Shown in pieces: positions 7,302 through 16,211 of a stretch of DNA of 33,004 bases. The notes under the pieces were generated by a model, which saw nothing but the letters and a program-made list of their open reading frames with translations, was not told the DNA's origin and made no database searches. This DNA comes from a virus, in IMG/VR virus record IMGVR_UViG_3300034022_000795, positions 1-33,004 of that record. The stretch is one strand, 5' to 3'. A program made the translations under genes and the position numbers. The first letter of the stretch is position 1, and each line of letters begins with the position of its first letter.

Positions 7302-7523
7302 TTAGCTCAGCGAGGGTGGGAGTTTATCGCCTGATGCGAGGTAACGTGCAAGTTGAGCAATTGCAAATGTGATTGCAATACCGAGCGGTGCGATGGTATC
7401 CACAATCTTAGGCAGATCCGCTTGGATCACGCCGACGGCTGTGATAGCTCCCACAAAAGCAGCACGGATGATCGTTGTGCGTGCTTGGTCGTAGTTGACT
7501 TGACCCAAAATATCCTTGATCAC
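7302..7523 (-). CDS. small membrane protein, holin-like
   Basis: This 73-residue protein (MIKDILGQVNYDQARTTIIR) has two hydrophobic helices (AAFVGAITAVGVIQ and TIAPLGIAITFAIAQLARYL) and a short polar tail. It overlaps the thermonuclease-like gene by four bases (7,520-7,523). The size and hairpin-like topology fit a holin. No family motif is seen, and no classical endolysin is visible beside it. Confidence 0.5.
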   Translation of the reverse strand: MIKDILGQVNYDQARTTIIRAAFVGAITAVGVIQADLPKIVDTIAPLGIAITFAIAQLARYLASGDKLPPSLS

Positions 7524-8062
7524 TTTTTTTCACCTTTCGTTATCGGTTTCTTCTTGCGAAACTCCCAAGGTGGTTGCACATTGGGATCTGACCACAAGCC
7601 CCGTCTGGCTGTCTTGGCTTGTGCCTGAGCGGATTGTAATTCTTTATCGCGTTTGGCGTATTGTTCGTACCAGTGAGCAGCACCGATTTCAACCATTTTT
7701 GTGTTGATATCGACGCCGTCGCATTTGATGCGGGCGACGGTACGACCGTAAGTCTTGGCATTTGTTTCGGTAATTACCGTCACCTTCTTGCCGTAAACGA
7801 GTTGCGACAGCATGGCACGACTCGTAAAGCCGTAAGGCTGAGAGCCCTTGTCATACTTGGTTTCGACCCGTTTTCCGTTCACGGTTTTGGTGCTGACTTT
7901 GATTTCAGGCGCGTCAATTCCGTACAACCGAATTTCGATCTTATCCGGTGACCCCGACACCGTGACTTTAATCGTGTCGCCATCGTGCACGTCGGTGACG
8001 GTGGCATCGTATGGCGGTGGGGCAAATGCGAGTAGGAGCGTGGCGATTGTGGCGAGGATCAT
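7520..8062 (-). CDS. secreted thermonuclease (SNase-like) family nuclease
   Basis: This 180-residue protein has an N-terminal hydrophobic signal (MILATIATLLLAFAPPP) followed by an SNase domain: TDVHDGDTIKV (calcium-site aspartates), IRLYGIDAPE (Arg45 and Glu53, equivalents of catalytic Arg35 and Glu43) and TYGRTVARI (Arg107, equivalent of Arg87). The family cleaves DNA and RNA with calcium. The start at 8,062 overlaps the upstream stop as ATGA; an in-frame upstream extension only shadows the neighbour. The C-terminus is very basic (FRKKKPITKGEKK). An exported nuclease within the adsorption/lysis block is notable; it could degrade DNA outside the cell or compete with other phages. Confidence 0.85.
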   Translation of the reverse strand: MILATIATLLLAFAPPPYDATVTDVHDGDTIKVTVSGSPDKIEIRLYGIDAPEIKVSTKTVNGKRVETKYDKGSQPYGFTSRAMLSQLVYGKKVTVITETNAKTYGRTVARIKCDGVDINTKMVEIGAAHWYEQYAKRDKELQSAQAQAKTARRGLWSDPNVQPPWEFRKKKPITKGEKK

Positions 8063-8433
8063 GTGCCGTTCCCGTTTGGTGGTGCTGGTGGCTGAGGTGG
8101 CTGAGGTGGTGCGACATAATCCCACCGTTGCAATCCGACTGCCGCAAGACAGGCATCAAATCCGGGATCTGAACTACCAAGGATAATGCCGGGGATGTTT
8201 CCTTCGACGATGATCCCGCTGTTGATCGCCATGTACCACGCTTGAGCGGTGATCAGGCAAGGGCGGTCGATTTCGGTTTCGACGTAGTAATTCCCGTTCG
8301 CGCCCCACCACTCGACATTAGTTGCAATTTCTCGCAACTTGATTCCAGCCTCATCAATGTTGCCACTGAAGCAACTTGCGAAGGTTGCACGCGAGTTCGG
8401 CAGGATCGCGAAATAGATGTTGATTGGAGTCAT
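8059..8433 (-). CDS. uncharacterised phage protein with proline-rich tail
   Basis: This 124-residue protein begins MTPINIYFAILPNSRATFAS. It is followed by 'VEWWGANGNYYVETEIDRPC' and ends with a proline-rich, probably flexible tail (PPQPPQPPAPPNGNGT). It lies directly after the LamG-type protein with an AAGGA ribosome site. It may be a fibre-assembly chaperone or accessory protein, but nothing in the sequence proves this. Confidence 0.5.
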   Translation of the reverse strand: MTPINIYFAILPNSRATFASCFSGNIDEAGIKLREIATNVEWWGANGNYYVETEIDRPCLITAQAWYMAINSGIIVEGNIPGIILGSSDPGFDACLAAVGLQRWDYVAPPQPPQPPAPPNGNGT

Positions 8434-8442
8434 GTCGCGTCC

Positions 8443-10569
8443 TTAGTCGCTGATGTGCGGGGTTGCGGGAGGCGTGAAATTGCCGGTGTACCACGCTTTT
8501 TTGCTGATGCGGAGGTCGTCGAAGTAGCCTTGAAAATAGTTTGCTATGCTTGTCCCGCCGATCAAAGGCCCGCCTTGCACAAAACTCACGGCGCAAGCAA
8601 CCGCTGTTCCGCCAATTCCGTCCACATGTATTTTTGACGATCCAGAGGATCGTACAACAGCAACATGGTACCACTGATTCAGGTTCAGTGTTGAGGTTAC
8701 AGCGAAAATAGTTGTGTCATTTGTGAGTCGTAGAAAATTGCCTGCCAAATCAAATGAAATGTAAAGAGAGTTTGTGCCGCCTTGCGTATTAATTATGTAG
8801 CCGTAAGCCTTTCTTGCGGTAATATAAATCCAAAATTCAATCGTAAAATCCGAAGTCCCAACGGCAAGTTGCGAATTGCTTACAAGAGCAAGGTAATCCC
8901 CGCTACCATCAAAATACCCACTCGCTCCACCGTATTTGCTCTGTGCCGTGCTGATTTGAGCGTTACCAACCGCCGTCACTGCCAGTGCATTCGGCCCAGA
9001 ATCCACGAAATTCGTTGACCCGTTGGCCCCGTCCATGCTCAGCAGGAGAATGGTATTCTGGGTCGCCCACTTCTTTTTCAAATAGTTTTCGACCAGTACG
9101 ATTTCAGCATCCGTCAAGAGTCGTGGATAGATGATGGTCTCGCAGGTCTTGCCGTCGTGGTAGTCGTTCAGCGGGCCACTGTTGCCGATGTAATAAGCTG
9201 CCGACGATGGGGTGATCGCTGCATTTGTGGCTAGAGATGTGACGGGGTTCCCGTTGAGTCTCACGGTCGAATTTGCTGAGCCGACCCTTGCTGTGATCTG
9301 CTGTGCCGATTGACTTGCAAGTCCACCGTGAGGCCCGAGTGCCCGTGGGTTGTTGGTACTTGGGTAGCCGTTACCGGTGGCAAGCAGATAGTTCGGTTGC
9401 CAGTCCTGTAAGGTCGATCCGGTCGCCATCATCGCCTGGCCGATCGCGGTTGATGAGTTGTAATTGTGGCCAAAAACAGCTCGGTAATTAGCTCCGGCCC
9501 AACCACTCGTCATGACGCTGAGCGCTGTGTATTCGCCCAGTGAGGCTGAGGCGGTGGTGAAGTACCAGCCAGTGCTGCTGTGCTGGATCGCTGACAAGCC
9601 GTTGACGCCGTTGACAGGCGCCCTGTAGGTGGGCCGGATGCCAAGCGTGGCCTGGGTTGCATTAAGCCCGTTGCCCGACAGGTCGTTGGCTTGCTGGATC
9701 GCTCCGTTATCAGCCGTGACGAGCAATGTGCCGGCATCGGAATAGAGTTTGTCCCATCGGCTGCCGTCGAGCCAGAGGGCTGCGCCGGTGACTGGAAGAT
9801 CAGCACCGTAATTTAAATCGAAGCCGTAACGTGATCGAAGGTAAGTGTTTAACTTGATCTCTTCATCGCCCGTCAGTTCGCGATTGCAGACGATCACTTC
9901 GGCAATCTTACCTCCGACAGAACCGATGTAATTCTTCCCGATCCAGAATCCCGGCTGGATTGCAAAAGTGTTTGTATTAGAATAAAGTTGCAACGGTGTG
10001 TAAGTGGTTTGGTACTTAAGAGATGTAAGAGCCGCGGCACGCGATACTTTGGTCACAGTAAAATTGCTTGAAATTGCGGAAGCGCCAAAATCAGAAGCGC
10101 CATTGACCCGCAACGCCTGTGTGGTTGTGGCGCCCGGCACGTTGCAAAACTGGTTGATTGACCCAGCAGAAGTGTCACCGATTGCAAAAGCACCTGCGTA
10201 CTGAGCGGACGCGCTGTAGGCCGCATTGCGAGAGACGATATAAAAGCTAAATCCGTTTGTATTTGCCGGAAATGCGGTTTCGTTGAAAAACGCTGGCGTG
10301 GTACTGGATGAAGGGAATTCCAGCACCGGAATGCCATTGATGCCGTTTGCAGCGGTGCGAAAAACAGGCCGATTCGCGGGCGTGGATTGCGAGAGATTTT
10401 TATTATTGGTGCTCTGATCGGCCCATGTTGCGACACTTGCGCCGTCAGTGGAAACTGTCAGCCCAGCGTCAGACTTGTACCAGCCGTAAAGCACGGTGTT
10501 GCCGAGAGATAACGGTGTCCACGGGGCCACCACTGTGCCAGACTGTTGAAATGCAAATGGCATCAACAT
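8443..10569 (-). CDS. multi-domain LamG/concanavalin-A-like phage surface (fibre) protein
   Basis: This 708-residue protein contains three jelly-roll-like modules. The first two are related to each other: 'LYGWYKSDAGLTVSTDGASV...WADQSTNNKNLSQ' (about 30-240) and 'LWLDGSRWDKLYSDAGTLLV...NDLSGNGLNATQ' (about 265-495). Each ends with a 'GKIAEVIVCNRELTGDEEIK'-like or 'CETIIYPRLLTDAEIVLVEN' helix. The third (about 500-705) is a LamG domain ('YFDGSGDYLALVSNSQLAVG', 'FTIEFWIYITARKAYGYIIN', 'NQWYHVAVVRSSGSSKIHVD', 'GYFDDLRISKKAWYTGNFTP'). Such domains bind carbohydrates, so a receptor-binding role is likely. The start overlaps the preceding stop as TAATG. Confidence 0.75.
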   Translation of the reverse strand: MLMPFAFQQSGTVVAPWTPLSLGNTVLYGWYKSDAGLTVSTDGASVATWADQSTNNKNLSQSTPANRPVFRTAANGINGIPVLEFPSSSTTPAFFNETAFPANTNGFSFYIVSRNAAYSASAQYAGAFAIGDTSAGSINQFCNVPGATTTQALRVNGASDFGASAISSNFTVTKVSRAAALTSLKYQTTYTPLQLYSNTNTFAIQPGFWIGKNYIGSVGGKIAEVIVCNRELTGDEEIKLNTYLRSRYGFDLNYGADLPVTGAALWLDGSRWDKLYSDAGTLLVTADNGAIQQANDLSGNGLNATQATLGIRPTYRAPVNGVNGLSAIQHSSTGWYFTTASASLGEYTALSVMTSGWAGANYRAVFGHNYNSSTAIGQAMMATGSTLQDWQPNYLLATGNGYPSTNNPRALGPHGGLASQSAQQITARVGSANSTVRLNGNPVTSLATNAAITPSSAAYYIGNSGPLNDYHDGKTCETIIYPRLLTDAEIVLVENYLKKKWATQNTILLLSMDGANGSTNFVDSGPNALAVTAVGNAQISTAQSKYGGASGYFDGSGDYLALVSNSQLAVGTSDFTIEFWIYITARKAYGYIINTQGGTNSLYISFDLAGNFLRLTNDTTIFAVTSTLNLNQWYHVAVVRSSGSSKIHVDGIGGTAVACAVSFVQGGPLIGGTSIANYFQGYFDDLRISKKAWYTGNFTPPATPHISD

Positions 10570-11645
10570 TAGGCAAAGCCTTTCAGGGCCGTGCCAAACA
10601 AGGTTGTTCCATCATAAATCAGCGACACGATATCAGTCGCATTGGCCGCCGTCGAAAGCACCGGAGCAGCACCCGCCGACCACTTGATCGTGGGCCATGT
10701 CATCAGCCTTGATCCGGTTGCATCTTGTTTGAGGATCAGATTGTATGTCCCACCCGCTGTCAGTCCTGATATCGTCAGAGAGCATGCACCAGTCAGGGTG
10801 ATTGTTGCCACTTTGAGATAATCTGAGGCCCATGTGACGCTTGCTGCGTAGGTCAGAGTGGTATTTGAGACACCTAAACGAGCGTTTGCAAGCGTGCCAC
10901 TGTTGATATTATTGGCGTTTGTGGCATCTGTTGTGGCCGATGTCGCTAGACCACTAATCTGACCAGATGAAATCGACTTGTTTGTGAGTGTCTGCGTGCC
11001 AGTGAGCGTGACGGTAGTTGCAATTGGTGCGTAAGTTGCTGCTGCCGTGGCCGCCGTCAGACCGTCGGTGATGTCATACCCACCCAGAGTGGTCGGCTTG
11101 CCAGCGAGATTGGCAAAGCTGAAATTGGCCGATGGCAAGTAGGTTGTCGCTGCATTAGCCGTGGTTAGATAGACAGTCAGACTGGATGTGAGCGCGTAAG
11201 GCGTTAAGCTGGAAGCCACAAGGAATCCAGACGGATTACCCGTGAGCGGGTAAGCATCCGTGATATTGTAGCCGCCGAGTGTGGACGGTTTGCCCGTGAT
11301 ATTGGCAAAGCTGAAATTAGCAATTGGCAAGTAAGTTGCGCTGGCCGCTGTGATCGTGAGATAGACACCCAGATTAGGCGTGCCAGTCAGGTCGCTATAA
11401 AGTCCACTGGTAGCGACATTGGCAAATGTTGGTTTGCTGGTGATATTCGCCCAGGGTAAATTACTCGTGCCGTTAGCCGAAAGCACGCCGTTGCCGGTGA
11501 CTGATAGCCCGGTTCCGACGATCACGCCGCCGATCGTGGTGGTCGTCGCGGGCGTGGACACACCACCGAGCGTGGTAAAGCTATTTGACGCCCGTATCAC
11601 GAGCGTGTTGCCAGCCGATTTGCGGATGATAATTGATTGTGCCAT
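10569..11645 (-). CDS. tail fibre protein with internal repeats
   Basis: This 358-residue protein starts MAQSIIIRKSAGNTLVIRAS and is low in charge and rich in Thr, Gly, Ala and Asn. Two copies of a roughly 30-residue unit (YLPIANFSFANITGKPSTLG and YLPSANFSFANLAGKPTTLG, each followed by GY-ITD) lie about 65 residues apart. A third weaker 'NLPWANITSKPTFANVATSG' is further upstream. These 'GKPTTLGGYGITDA'-type repeats are found in phage tail fibres. The C-terminus (TYNLILKQDATGSRLMTWPT) resembles the tip domains of phage fibres. It sits between a BppU-like gene and the LamG protein, forming an adsorption unit. Confidence 0.75.
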   Translation of the reverse strand: MAQSIIIRKSAGNTLVIRASNSFTTLGGVSTPATTTTIGGVIVGTGLSVTGNGVLSANGTSNLPWANITSKPTFANVATSGLYSDLTGTPNLGVYLTITAASATYLPIANFSFANITGKPSTLGGYNITDAYPLTGNPSGFLVASSLTPYALTSSLTVYLTTANAATTYLPSANFSFANLAGKPTTLGGYDITDGLTAATAAATYAPIATTVTLTGTQTLTNKSISSGQISGLATSATTDATNANNINSGTLANARLGVSNTTLTYAASVTWASDYLKVATITLTGACSLTISGLTAGGTYNLILKQDATGSRLMTWPTIKWSAGAAPVLSTAANATDIVSLIYDGTTLFGTALKGFA

Positions 11646-11646
11646 G

Positions 11647-12009
11647 TCAGTCAGTCACCCCCGGCAGGACCACGGCACCGCCCTGAAATTCACGGTCAAT
11701 CAAGCCTGTGGGCGATACCAATTTTAGGTCGTACAAGTAGTTTCCAGCAGTCAGATTGCTGGTGAATGCCGCATTCATCGTAGCTGTTGCCAGCCCACCG
11801 ACCAGAGATGTGATCGAAATGCCACCGGATGGGCTGGTCAGATTGGCAACAAGAGTCCCATTATTCGCGGTGTAATCCGTCTTGATCTTCATTTTCAGCG
11901 AGCATCCGGTCAGGTTCGTGGCCGTGCCGTTCGCCTCCTGAAATATCAAATACAAATTCCAGTCAGCACCCTGTTCGATGTCAACGATCTGATATGATCC
12001 AGCGGCCAT
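11647..12009 (-). CDS. BppU-like / baseplate-associated beta-sandwich protein
   Basis: This 120-residue protein has the pattern 'YQIVDIEQGADWNLYLIFQE' then 'ATNLTGCSLKMKIKTDY', 'LTSPSGGISITSL', 'ATATMNAAFTSNLTAGNYLY' and 'DLKLVSPTGLIDREFQGGAV'. I recognise this from a widespread small phage protein related to the N-terminal domain of baseplate upper proteins. It would attach fibres to the tail tip. One base separates it from the fibre gene (stop 11,647; fibre start 11,645), suggesting coupled expression. Confidence 0.6.
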   Translation of the reverse strand: MAAGSYQIVDIEQGADWNLYLIFQEANGTATNLTGCSLKMKIKTDYTANNGTLVANLTSPSGGISITSLVGGLATATMNAAFTSNLTAGNYLYDLKLVSPTGLIDREFQGGAVVLPGVTD

Positions 12010-12013
12010 TTTG

Positions 12014-12844
12014 TCACACCATTTCCATCAAGAGTGCCAGCCGTTGCGCCTCAATCACGCCCACCTCGTGCGACTTCTTTTCCGGAACATCTTCCACTTC
12101 TTCTTCAGCCTCTTCGGTCGCATCCATCGGTGATTGACTGACCAGATTTAAGAGGTTTTCAATCTCTTCCGTGACACTCGCCAGAACCTCCAGCATCGCC
12201 TTTAGTTTCAACTCGTTTTTACCAGACAGCACGCGACCGGCTTTCAGGTCGGTTCCAACCATTTGGCGTGCCGACTGCAAAGCACGATTGACAAAGTTCT
12301 TAAATGCTGGTGGGCAAGCGTCCCAACTTTTAAATGCCATGATTCTGGCGTTGGAATTGGCGGGAACTGTCACGGGTGAAACCTCCAGTAAATTAGCCTT
12401 TTCGATGAGCCGAATTGTCTTGGCATTCTTTAATCGTCTCAAGTCGGCCTCGTCAGGAGTGTACCCAGCCTTGTCCCAGATGGCTTTCAACTCGGTCGGT
12501 GTAACATTGGACACCTTAAGCGGTTCCATGCCCACAGAGAGCATCTTGATGACGCCGTCACTGATCAGCGTTCGCATCTCTTTCGCAGCTGCGATGTCGC
12601 TGAATTTCGCTTTGACAAATAGCCCCTTGGCATCTTCCCAGGCATCGGTGTATTTACCCAACGGGGCGGACCAGTTGTGCATTGATCCGCCAATGAAGTT
12701 GTCAGACAAGAACGTTTTCAGGCAGTCCTGATAACACCCTGGCATAACCACATCACCAGCCCGGTCAAGGCTGTAAAAGGTGCTGGCGTAGCCTTCAAAA
12801 CCGCCTTGACTGGCCTTGACGGTGATCTCGGTAGTTTTGAGCAT
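12014..12844 (-). CDS. HK97-type prohead protease
   Basis: The protein has 276 residues from the ATG at 12,844. It opens 'FEGYASTFYSLDRAGDVVMP', has the catalytic His in GGSMHNWSAPLG (His56) and the catalytic Ser in VIKMLSVGMEP (Ser103), and carries the family block 'NLLEVSPVTVPANSNARIMA'. These are hallmarks of the S78 prohead proteases that trim the capsid N-terminal domain and themselves during head maturation. I prefer 12,844 over an upstream ATG at 12,913 because GAGG precedes it at a normal distance and the family starts near 'K-EITVKA'. The C-terminal glutamate-rich segment (ATEEAEEEVEDVPEKK) is extra and may be a scaffold tail. Confidence 0.88.
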   Translation of the reverse strand: MLKTTEITVKASQGGFEGYASTFYSLDRAGDVVMPGCYQDCLKTFLSDNFIGGSMHNWSAPLGKYTDAWEDAKGLFVKAKFSDIAAAKEMRTLISDGVIKMLSVGMEPLKVSNVTPTELKAIWDKAGYTPDEADLRRLKNAKTIRLIEKANLLEVSPVTVPANSNARIMAFKSWDACPPAFKNFVNRALQSARQMVGTDLKAGRVLSGKNELKLKAMLEVLASVTEEIENLLNLVSQSPMDATEEAEEEVEDVPEKKSHEVGVIEAQRLALLMEMV

Positions 12845-12893
12845 GGCGGCGGCCTCAGTGGGGTAAGTAATCAATAACGGTTCAAGTGTATCA

Positions 12894-13745
12894 CTAATCG
12901 GCGATCGTGTCATCCCAATTAGTCGGTTGCTCGTCGTCGATCACTGCCGACACGCTACAGCGGCAGCCGGGGTGCAGTGGTGGGCACTGGATGGTGGCGT
13001 AATAATCTTCGCTGGCTTGACCAGTCGCGAACGGTTGACCCTTTTTCACCAGTCGTGGCCGCCCGTTGATGGTCCCGACCCGGTGGCACTGTTCGCAGGC
13101 GTCTGAGGACAACATCCAGCGATATCCGGCGACCGTGTCCATGTCCTCGGTTCCAGCCAGAAAGCCGTAATTCTGGCCACGCGATGATTCGGTGATGGCA
13201 ATCCGGCGAGCCTTCCAGCGTGCCATTTCGCCGAAATATTTGGCCAGGCGATCGGTCTTGTCTTTGAGGGTATCGCCTGCCTTTTGACCTTCGAGCAGAT
13301 CCTGCTGCATTTGCTTGATGAGCCTTTGTGCCTCGTCAGCGGTGCTGGCTTGGATGTCGTCAATCGTGGACATCGCAAGCCGGATTTCGTGTCGTTTGAT
13401 TTGATCGTAAACCGAGACATTGCGGATATCCCAGTCGGCCACATCCTGCTGACCTAGCCTGACTCGTGCTTTCCGTGCCGACGCATCGAAGATACCCAAG
13501 ATGTTTACGACGAACTGTTGCAAAAGCGGATCAGCGATGTCGTGGGTGATGTGGACACGCATCGGGTTCGACATCTGTTTCCGGTCGTAACCTGATGCGG
13601 TCTCAAACTTGATCCGGTAGATCGGCTCCAATCGCCACCAAACCGCGGCGAGCAATTTGGACACCGACTGGAATATTCGCTCCTCGTCTTTTACCTTGAC
13701 CGGATCAGGCTTCAGACTCAGCATTCTGGATTTGCTTTTGGCCAT
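12894..13745 (-). CDS. Mu F-like head morphogenesis protein
   Basis: This 283-residue protein is predicted to be largely helical for its first two thirds. It then has the minor-head-protein domain: 'MARWKARRIAITESSRGQNY', 'YRWMLSSDACEQCHRVGTIN' and 'IQCPPLHPGCRCSVSAVID'. The Cys/His pattern (CEQC-H ... CPPLHPGCRC) is characteristic of the phage Mu F / SPP1 gp7 family, which works with the portal in head assembly. I choose the ATG at 13,745 because AGGAGG lies eight bases upstream. It overlaps the end of the portal gene by about 40 bases, which is common for this pair. Confidence 0.82.
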   Translation of the reverse strand: MAKSKSRMLSLKPDPVKVKDEERIFQSVSKLLAAVWWRLEPIYRIKFETASGYDRKQMSNPMRVHITHDIADPLLQQFVVNILGIFDASARKARVRLGQQDVADWDIRNVSVYDQIKRHEIRLAMSTIDDIQASTADEAQRLIKQMQQDLLEGQKAGDTLKDKTDRLAKYFGEMARWKARRIAITESSRGQNYGFLAGTEDMDTVAGYRWMLSSDACEQCHRVGTINGRPRLVKKGQPFATGQASEDYYATIQCPPLHPGCRCSVSAVIDDEQPTNWDDTIAD

Positions 13746-14988
13746 CAAATGCGCCTCCTGCTGGTGAGTTGTCCGTGAAGTAATTGTCACCATCTTCGGT
13801 CGGTTCCAAGGCGACGATCCGACGCCCTTCGTTTCGCGTGATTAACCCGGTTTTGTACAGGTTCACTGCACGGTCGGCCTGTGCCTTTTGGTCCTCGGCC
13901 AGTGCTTCGACGTTGGCGTAATCCCATTTGAGTTGCAATCGACCGGACGGGTCATAAATGCTCAAAAGTCGTTCGTTCAGCGTCTGCCGGATCAGCTCCT
14001 GAAACGGCACGATTGAGTTGATCCAAGCGGCCCGTTGTGCCTCACGATAATTACTGTAAGTTTTGCCGGGGTCCGGAAGTCCCAGAAGCATGGGAGACAG
14101 GCCCATTGCTGACGTGATGCGTGCGACCGCGTGCATGTCCACATCCGTCAGCATCATGTCCCGTGGCATGGTTCCGAGGCTGGATACGTTCACCGGACTC
14201 GAGAAAACAAGCGGCTTGCCTTGGCTGTCCATGCCGATGCTGTCCATGATCGTCGTTCGAAGTTGGTCCCGCTGCTTTTCCTGAATCACCGATTCGCCGG
14301 TGGGAGTGACGACGATATTCGTCACGCCAGCGTTCTTCAAAATCGCCCCGGTGTAGCCGGAAAGCATGTTCACGAGAGCGATTTCACGACAACACGCCAA
14401 CAGTGGAGTGTAGCCAAGCCGGTCGTTCCACGAGTCGATTCCACGCTTGAACACGATCATTTGATCGGGCGTAAAGACTTCGATTCGGCCCGTTCCAGCA
14501 GGCAGATATTTCCACTGGTTCAGCCATCGGCTGCCATCGGTGGGGAAGTCCGGTGCCATCTGTCTGGCGTCCATCCAGTACAGCTCACCGACACTGCCCG
14601 CGTTGGTGTTGGCGATGTAACCGAACGCCGTGCCACTGGTCATCAAGTCGGTTACGATCGCACTGATCAGAGCGTGGCCGGAGTAGATGGGGTTGGGACA
14701 TTTGAGGATGTCCAGAACGGGGTGGCCTTCCAGTTCCACTTCCTCGCCAAACTTGGTTTTGATATAGAGTTTCAAGGGTACGCTGGTGACGTTGCGGGTG
14801 ATCCAGTCCAGCCCCAGTGCGACTACTGGATTCTGTCGGAAATCACCGGCCTCGGAGATCCAGTCGAATCGTGCCGATGGGATCTGCCTGGCACGTTGAG
14901 CGTAGACCGATCCACCACCACCACGCCCTGAGAAGAGCGTTTTGACGCCGTTTGTAAGGCCGCTGATCATCTGTCCAAAGTAGTTCAC
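13705..14988 (-). CDS. HK97-family portal protein
   Basis: This 427-residue protein starts with GTG at 14,988 behind AGGAG. It contains portal-family blocks: 'NPVVALGLDWITRNVTSVPL', 'EVELEGHPVLDILKCPNP', 'IVTDLMTSGTAFGYIANTNA', 'MIVFKRGIDSWNDRLGYTPL', 'MGLSPMLLGLPDPGKTYSNY' and 'REAQRAAWINSIVPFQELIR', ending with 'GLITRNEGRRIVALEPTEDG'. The portal forms the dodecameric ring through which DNA enters the capsid. It is next to TerL and the Mu F-like gene, the normal packaging order. Confidence 0.92.
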   Translation of the reverse strand: MNYFGQMISGLTNGVKTLFSGRGGGGSVYAQRARQIPSARFDWISEAGDFRQNPVVALGLDWITRNVTSVPLKLYIKTKFGEEVELEGHPVLDILKCPNPIYSGHALISAIVTDLMTSGTAFGYIANTNAGSVGELYWMDARQMAPDFPTDGSRWLNQWKYLPAGTGRIEVFTPDQMIVFKRGIDSWNDRLGYTPLLACCREIALVNMLSGYTGAILKNAGVTNIVVTPTGESVIQEKQRDQLRTTIMDSIGMDSQGKPLVFSSPVNVSSLGTMPRDMMLTDVDMHAVARITSAMGLSPMLLGLPDPGKTYSNYREAQRAAWINSIVPFQELIRQTLNERLLSIYDPSGRLQLKWDYANVEALAEDQKAQADRAVNLYKTGLITRNEGRRIVALEPTEDGDNYFTDNSPAGGAFDGQKQIQNAESEA

Positions 14989-15047
14989 GGTGGTGCTCCT
15001 AAGCCGGAATCAAGTAATTATCAGCCCATATCTTAACTCTTTTTGAA

Positions 15048-16211
15048 TTAGAGCGATACGCCCACTTTCCTGAATAGGTAATTGAAGGCCAGCGAAAGCC
15101 CGTCCACCTGGTCATCCACCTGATCTTTTTCGCCGTTGAAATCAGCGATCTCATCGAGAAAGGCGGTGATCCAATTGCCCTTGACCAGCACGATCCCACC
15201 GCGAGCCGCTTCCTTGGCCGATGGCAACGCCCGTTGGTACTTGCCGCCGGTGTGACTCTCTTCGACCACGTGGTAATCAGACAAAGCAAGTCGGGTATAT
15301 TGGTTAATTCGCTTGCCCGCCGATCCCGGTTCGCGCTCCAAGATAATCGACACATCCTGCCCGTCGGTCTCGGCTGTCTGCTGCTGGATCGTGTCCAGCT
15401 CGTCAGGTCCCCACTGGCCACGGATCACGGAATCGACATAATACTTGCCGTCAATCTTGTGCATCCGCAAGCCCACCGAATGATCGCCGCCACCACTGGT
15501 GGCTGCAGTGTCCCAGGATCGAACTGATAATCGTTCACCGTCGGGCAGCTGCTCCACCGACTGGAACCAGTGCCGTTTGTAGAGAGTCCCGCCCGGTTCA
15601 ACGAACTCGCCACCAAGTTCTTGCCGTTGCCAGTCCGCGGAGCCGATTGACGACACGCTGGAAACGAAGTCGTCAGGATTGAACAGGTTGCTTGCGGAGG
15701 TCGCTGTGGTGACGGAAACGTGAGCCTTTTTGACGAGATCGTAAAGCCAGTGCCGCGTCCCCCTGGGCGTGCTGGTCATCCACGCCTGGCCGGGTGATTG
15801 CCTAAGGCGACCGATCGCGATGAGCCATGTCTCCTCGTCCATCATCGCTGACTCGTCCATCCAGACCCACCCCAAGTTAGGACCACGGAGTCGGTCGGGG
15901 TTGTCAGCCGATCGCCAATAGATTGTGCGGTTGCCCTTGAGCACCATTTCATAATCGCTTTTGTTGAACGATTCGATTAGCCCCGCAGGTCGTGCGATCT
16001 CCAAAAACGCTCGTAGTGAAGCGGTCCGGAGCATGGGGAATGTTGGAGCCAATACCATGCCGGTGCTGTTGGATGGCATGGTGAGCACCTTTAACGCACC
16101 TGCAAAAGTTTTGCCGCTGCCGATGCCGCCGACAAAGGCCGTGAACTTCGATTCGTCAGCCCAAAATTGCTTCTGTGGGTCAGTCGCCTGAAGTAATGTT
16201 TTTTTCGCCAT
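15048..16211 (-). CDS. terminase large subunit
   Basis: This 387-residue protein has Walker A at 28-35 (GGIGSGKT), Walker B at 115-120 (WVWMDE), the coupling motif TSTPRG at 146-151, and a C-terminal RNase-H-like nuclease beginning RSWDTAATSGGGDHSVG (acidic residue 234), with later acidic residues in 'IILEREPGSAGK' and 'KDQVDDQVDGLSLAF'. It pumps DNA into proheads and cuts concatemers. It is rather short for TerL (usually 400-550) but all motifs are present. The start overlaps the DUF5681-type gene by 32 bases. Confidence 0.93.
   Translation of the reverse strand: MAKKTLLQATDPQKQFWADESKFTAFVGGIGSGKTFAGALKVLTMPSNSTGMVLAPTFPMLRTASLRAFLEIARPAGLIESFNKSDYEMVLKGNRTIYWRSADNPDRLRGPNLGWVWMDESAMMDEETWLIAIGRLRQSPGQAWMTSTPRGTRHWLYDLVKKAHVSVTTATSASNLFNPDDFVSSVSSIGSADWQRQELGGEFVEPGGTLYKRHWFQSVEQLPDGERLSVRSWDTAATSGGGDHSVGLRMHKIDGKYYVDSVIRGQWGPDELDTIQQQTAETDGQDVSIILEREPGSAGKRINQYTRLALSDYHVVEESHTGGKYQRALPSAKEAARGGIVLVKGNWITAFLDEIADFNGEKDQVDDQVDGLSLAFNYLFRKVGVSL

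Noticed and set aside
10569-11645. Diversity-generating retroelement target in the fibre gene
   Set aside because: No reverse transcriptase or template repeat is present in the window.
14131-14931. Plus-strand open frame of 266 residues opposite the portal gene
   Set aside because: It is antisense to the portal gene, has no ribosome site, and its composition looks like shadow.
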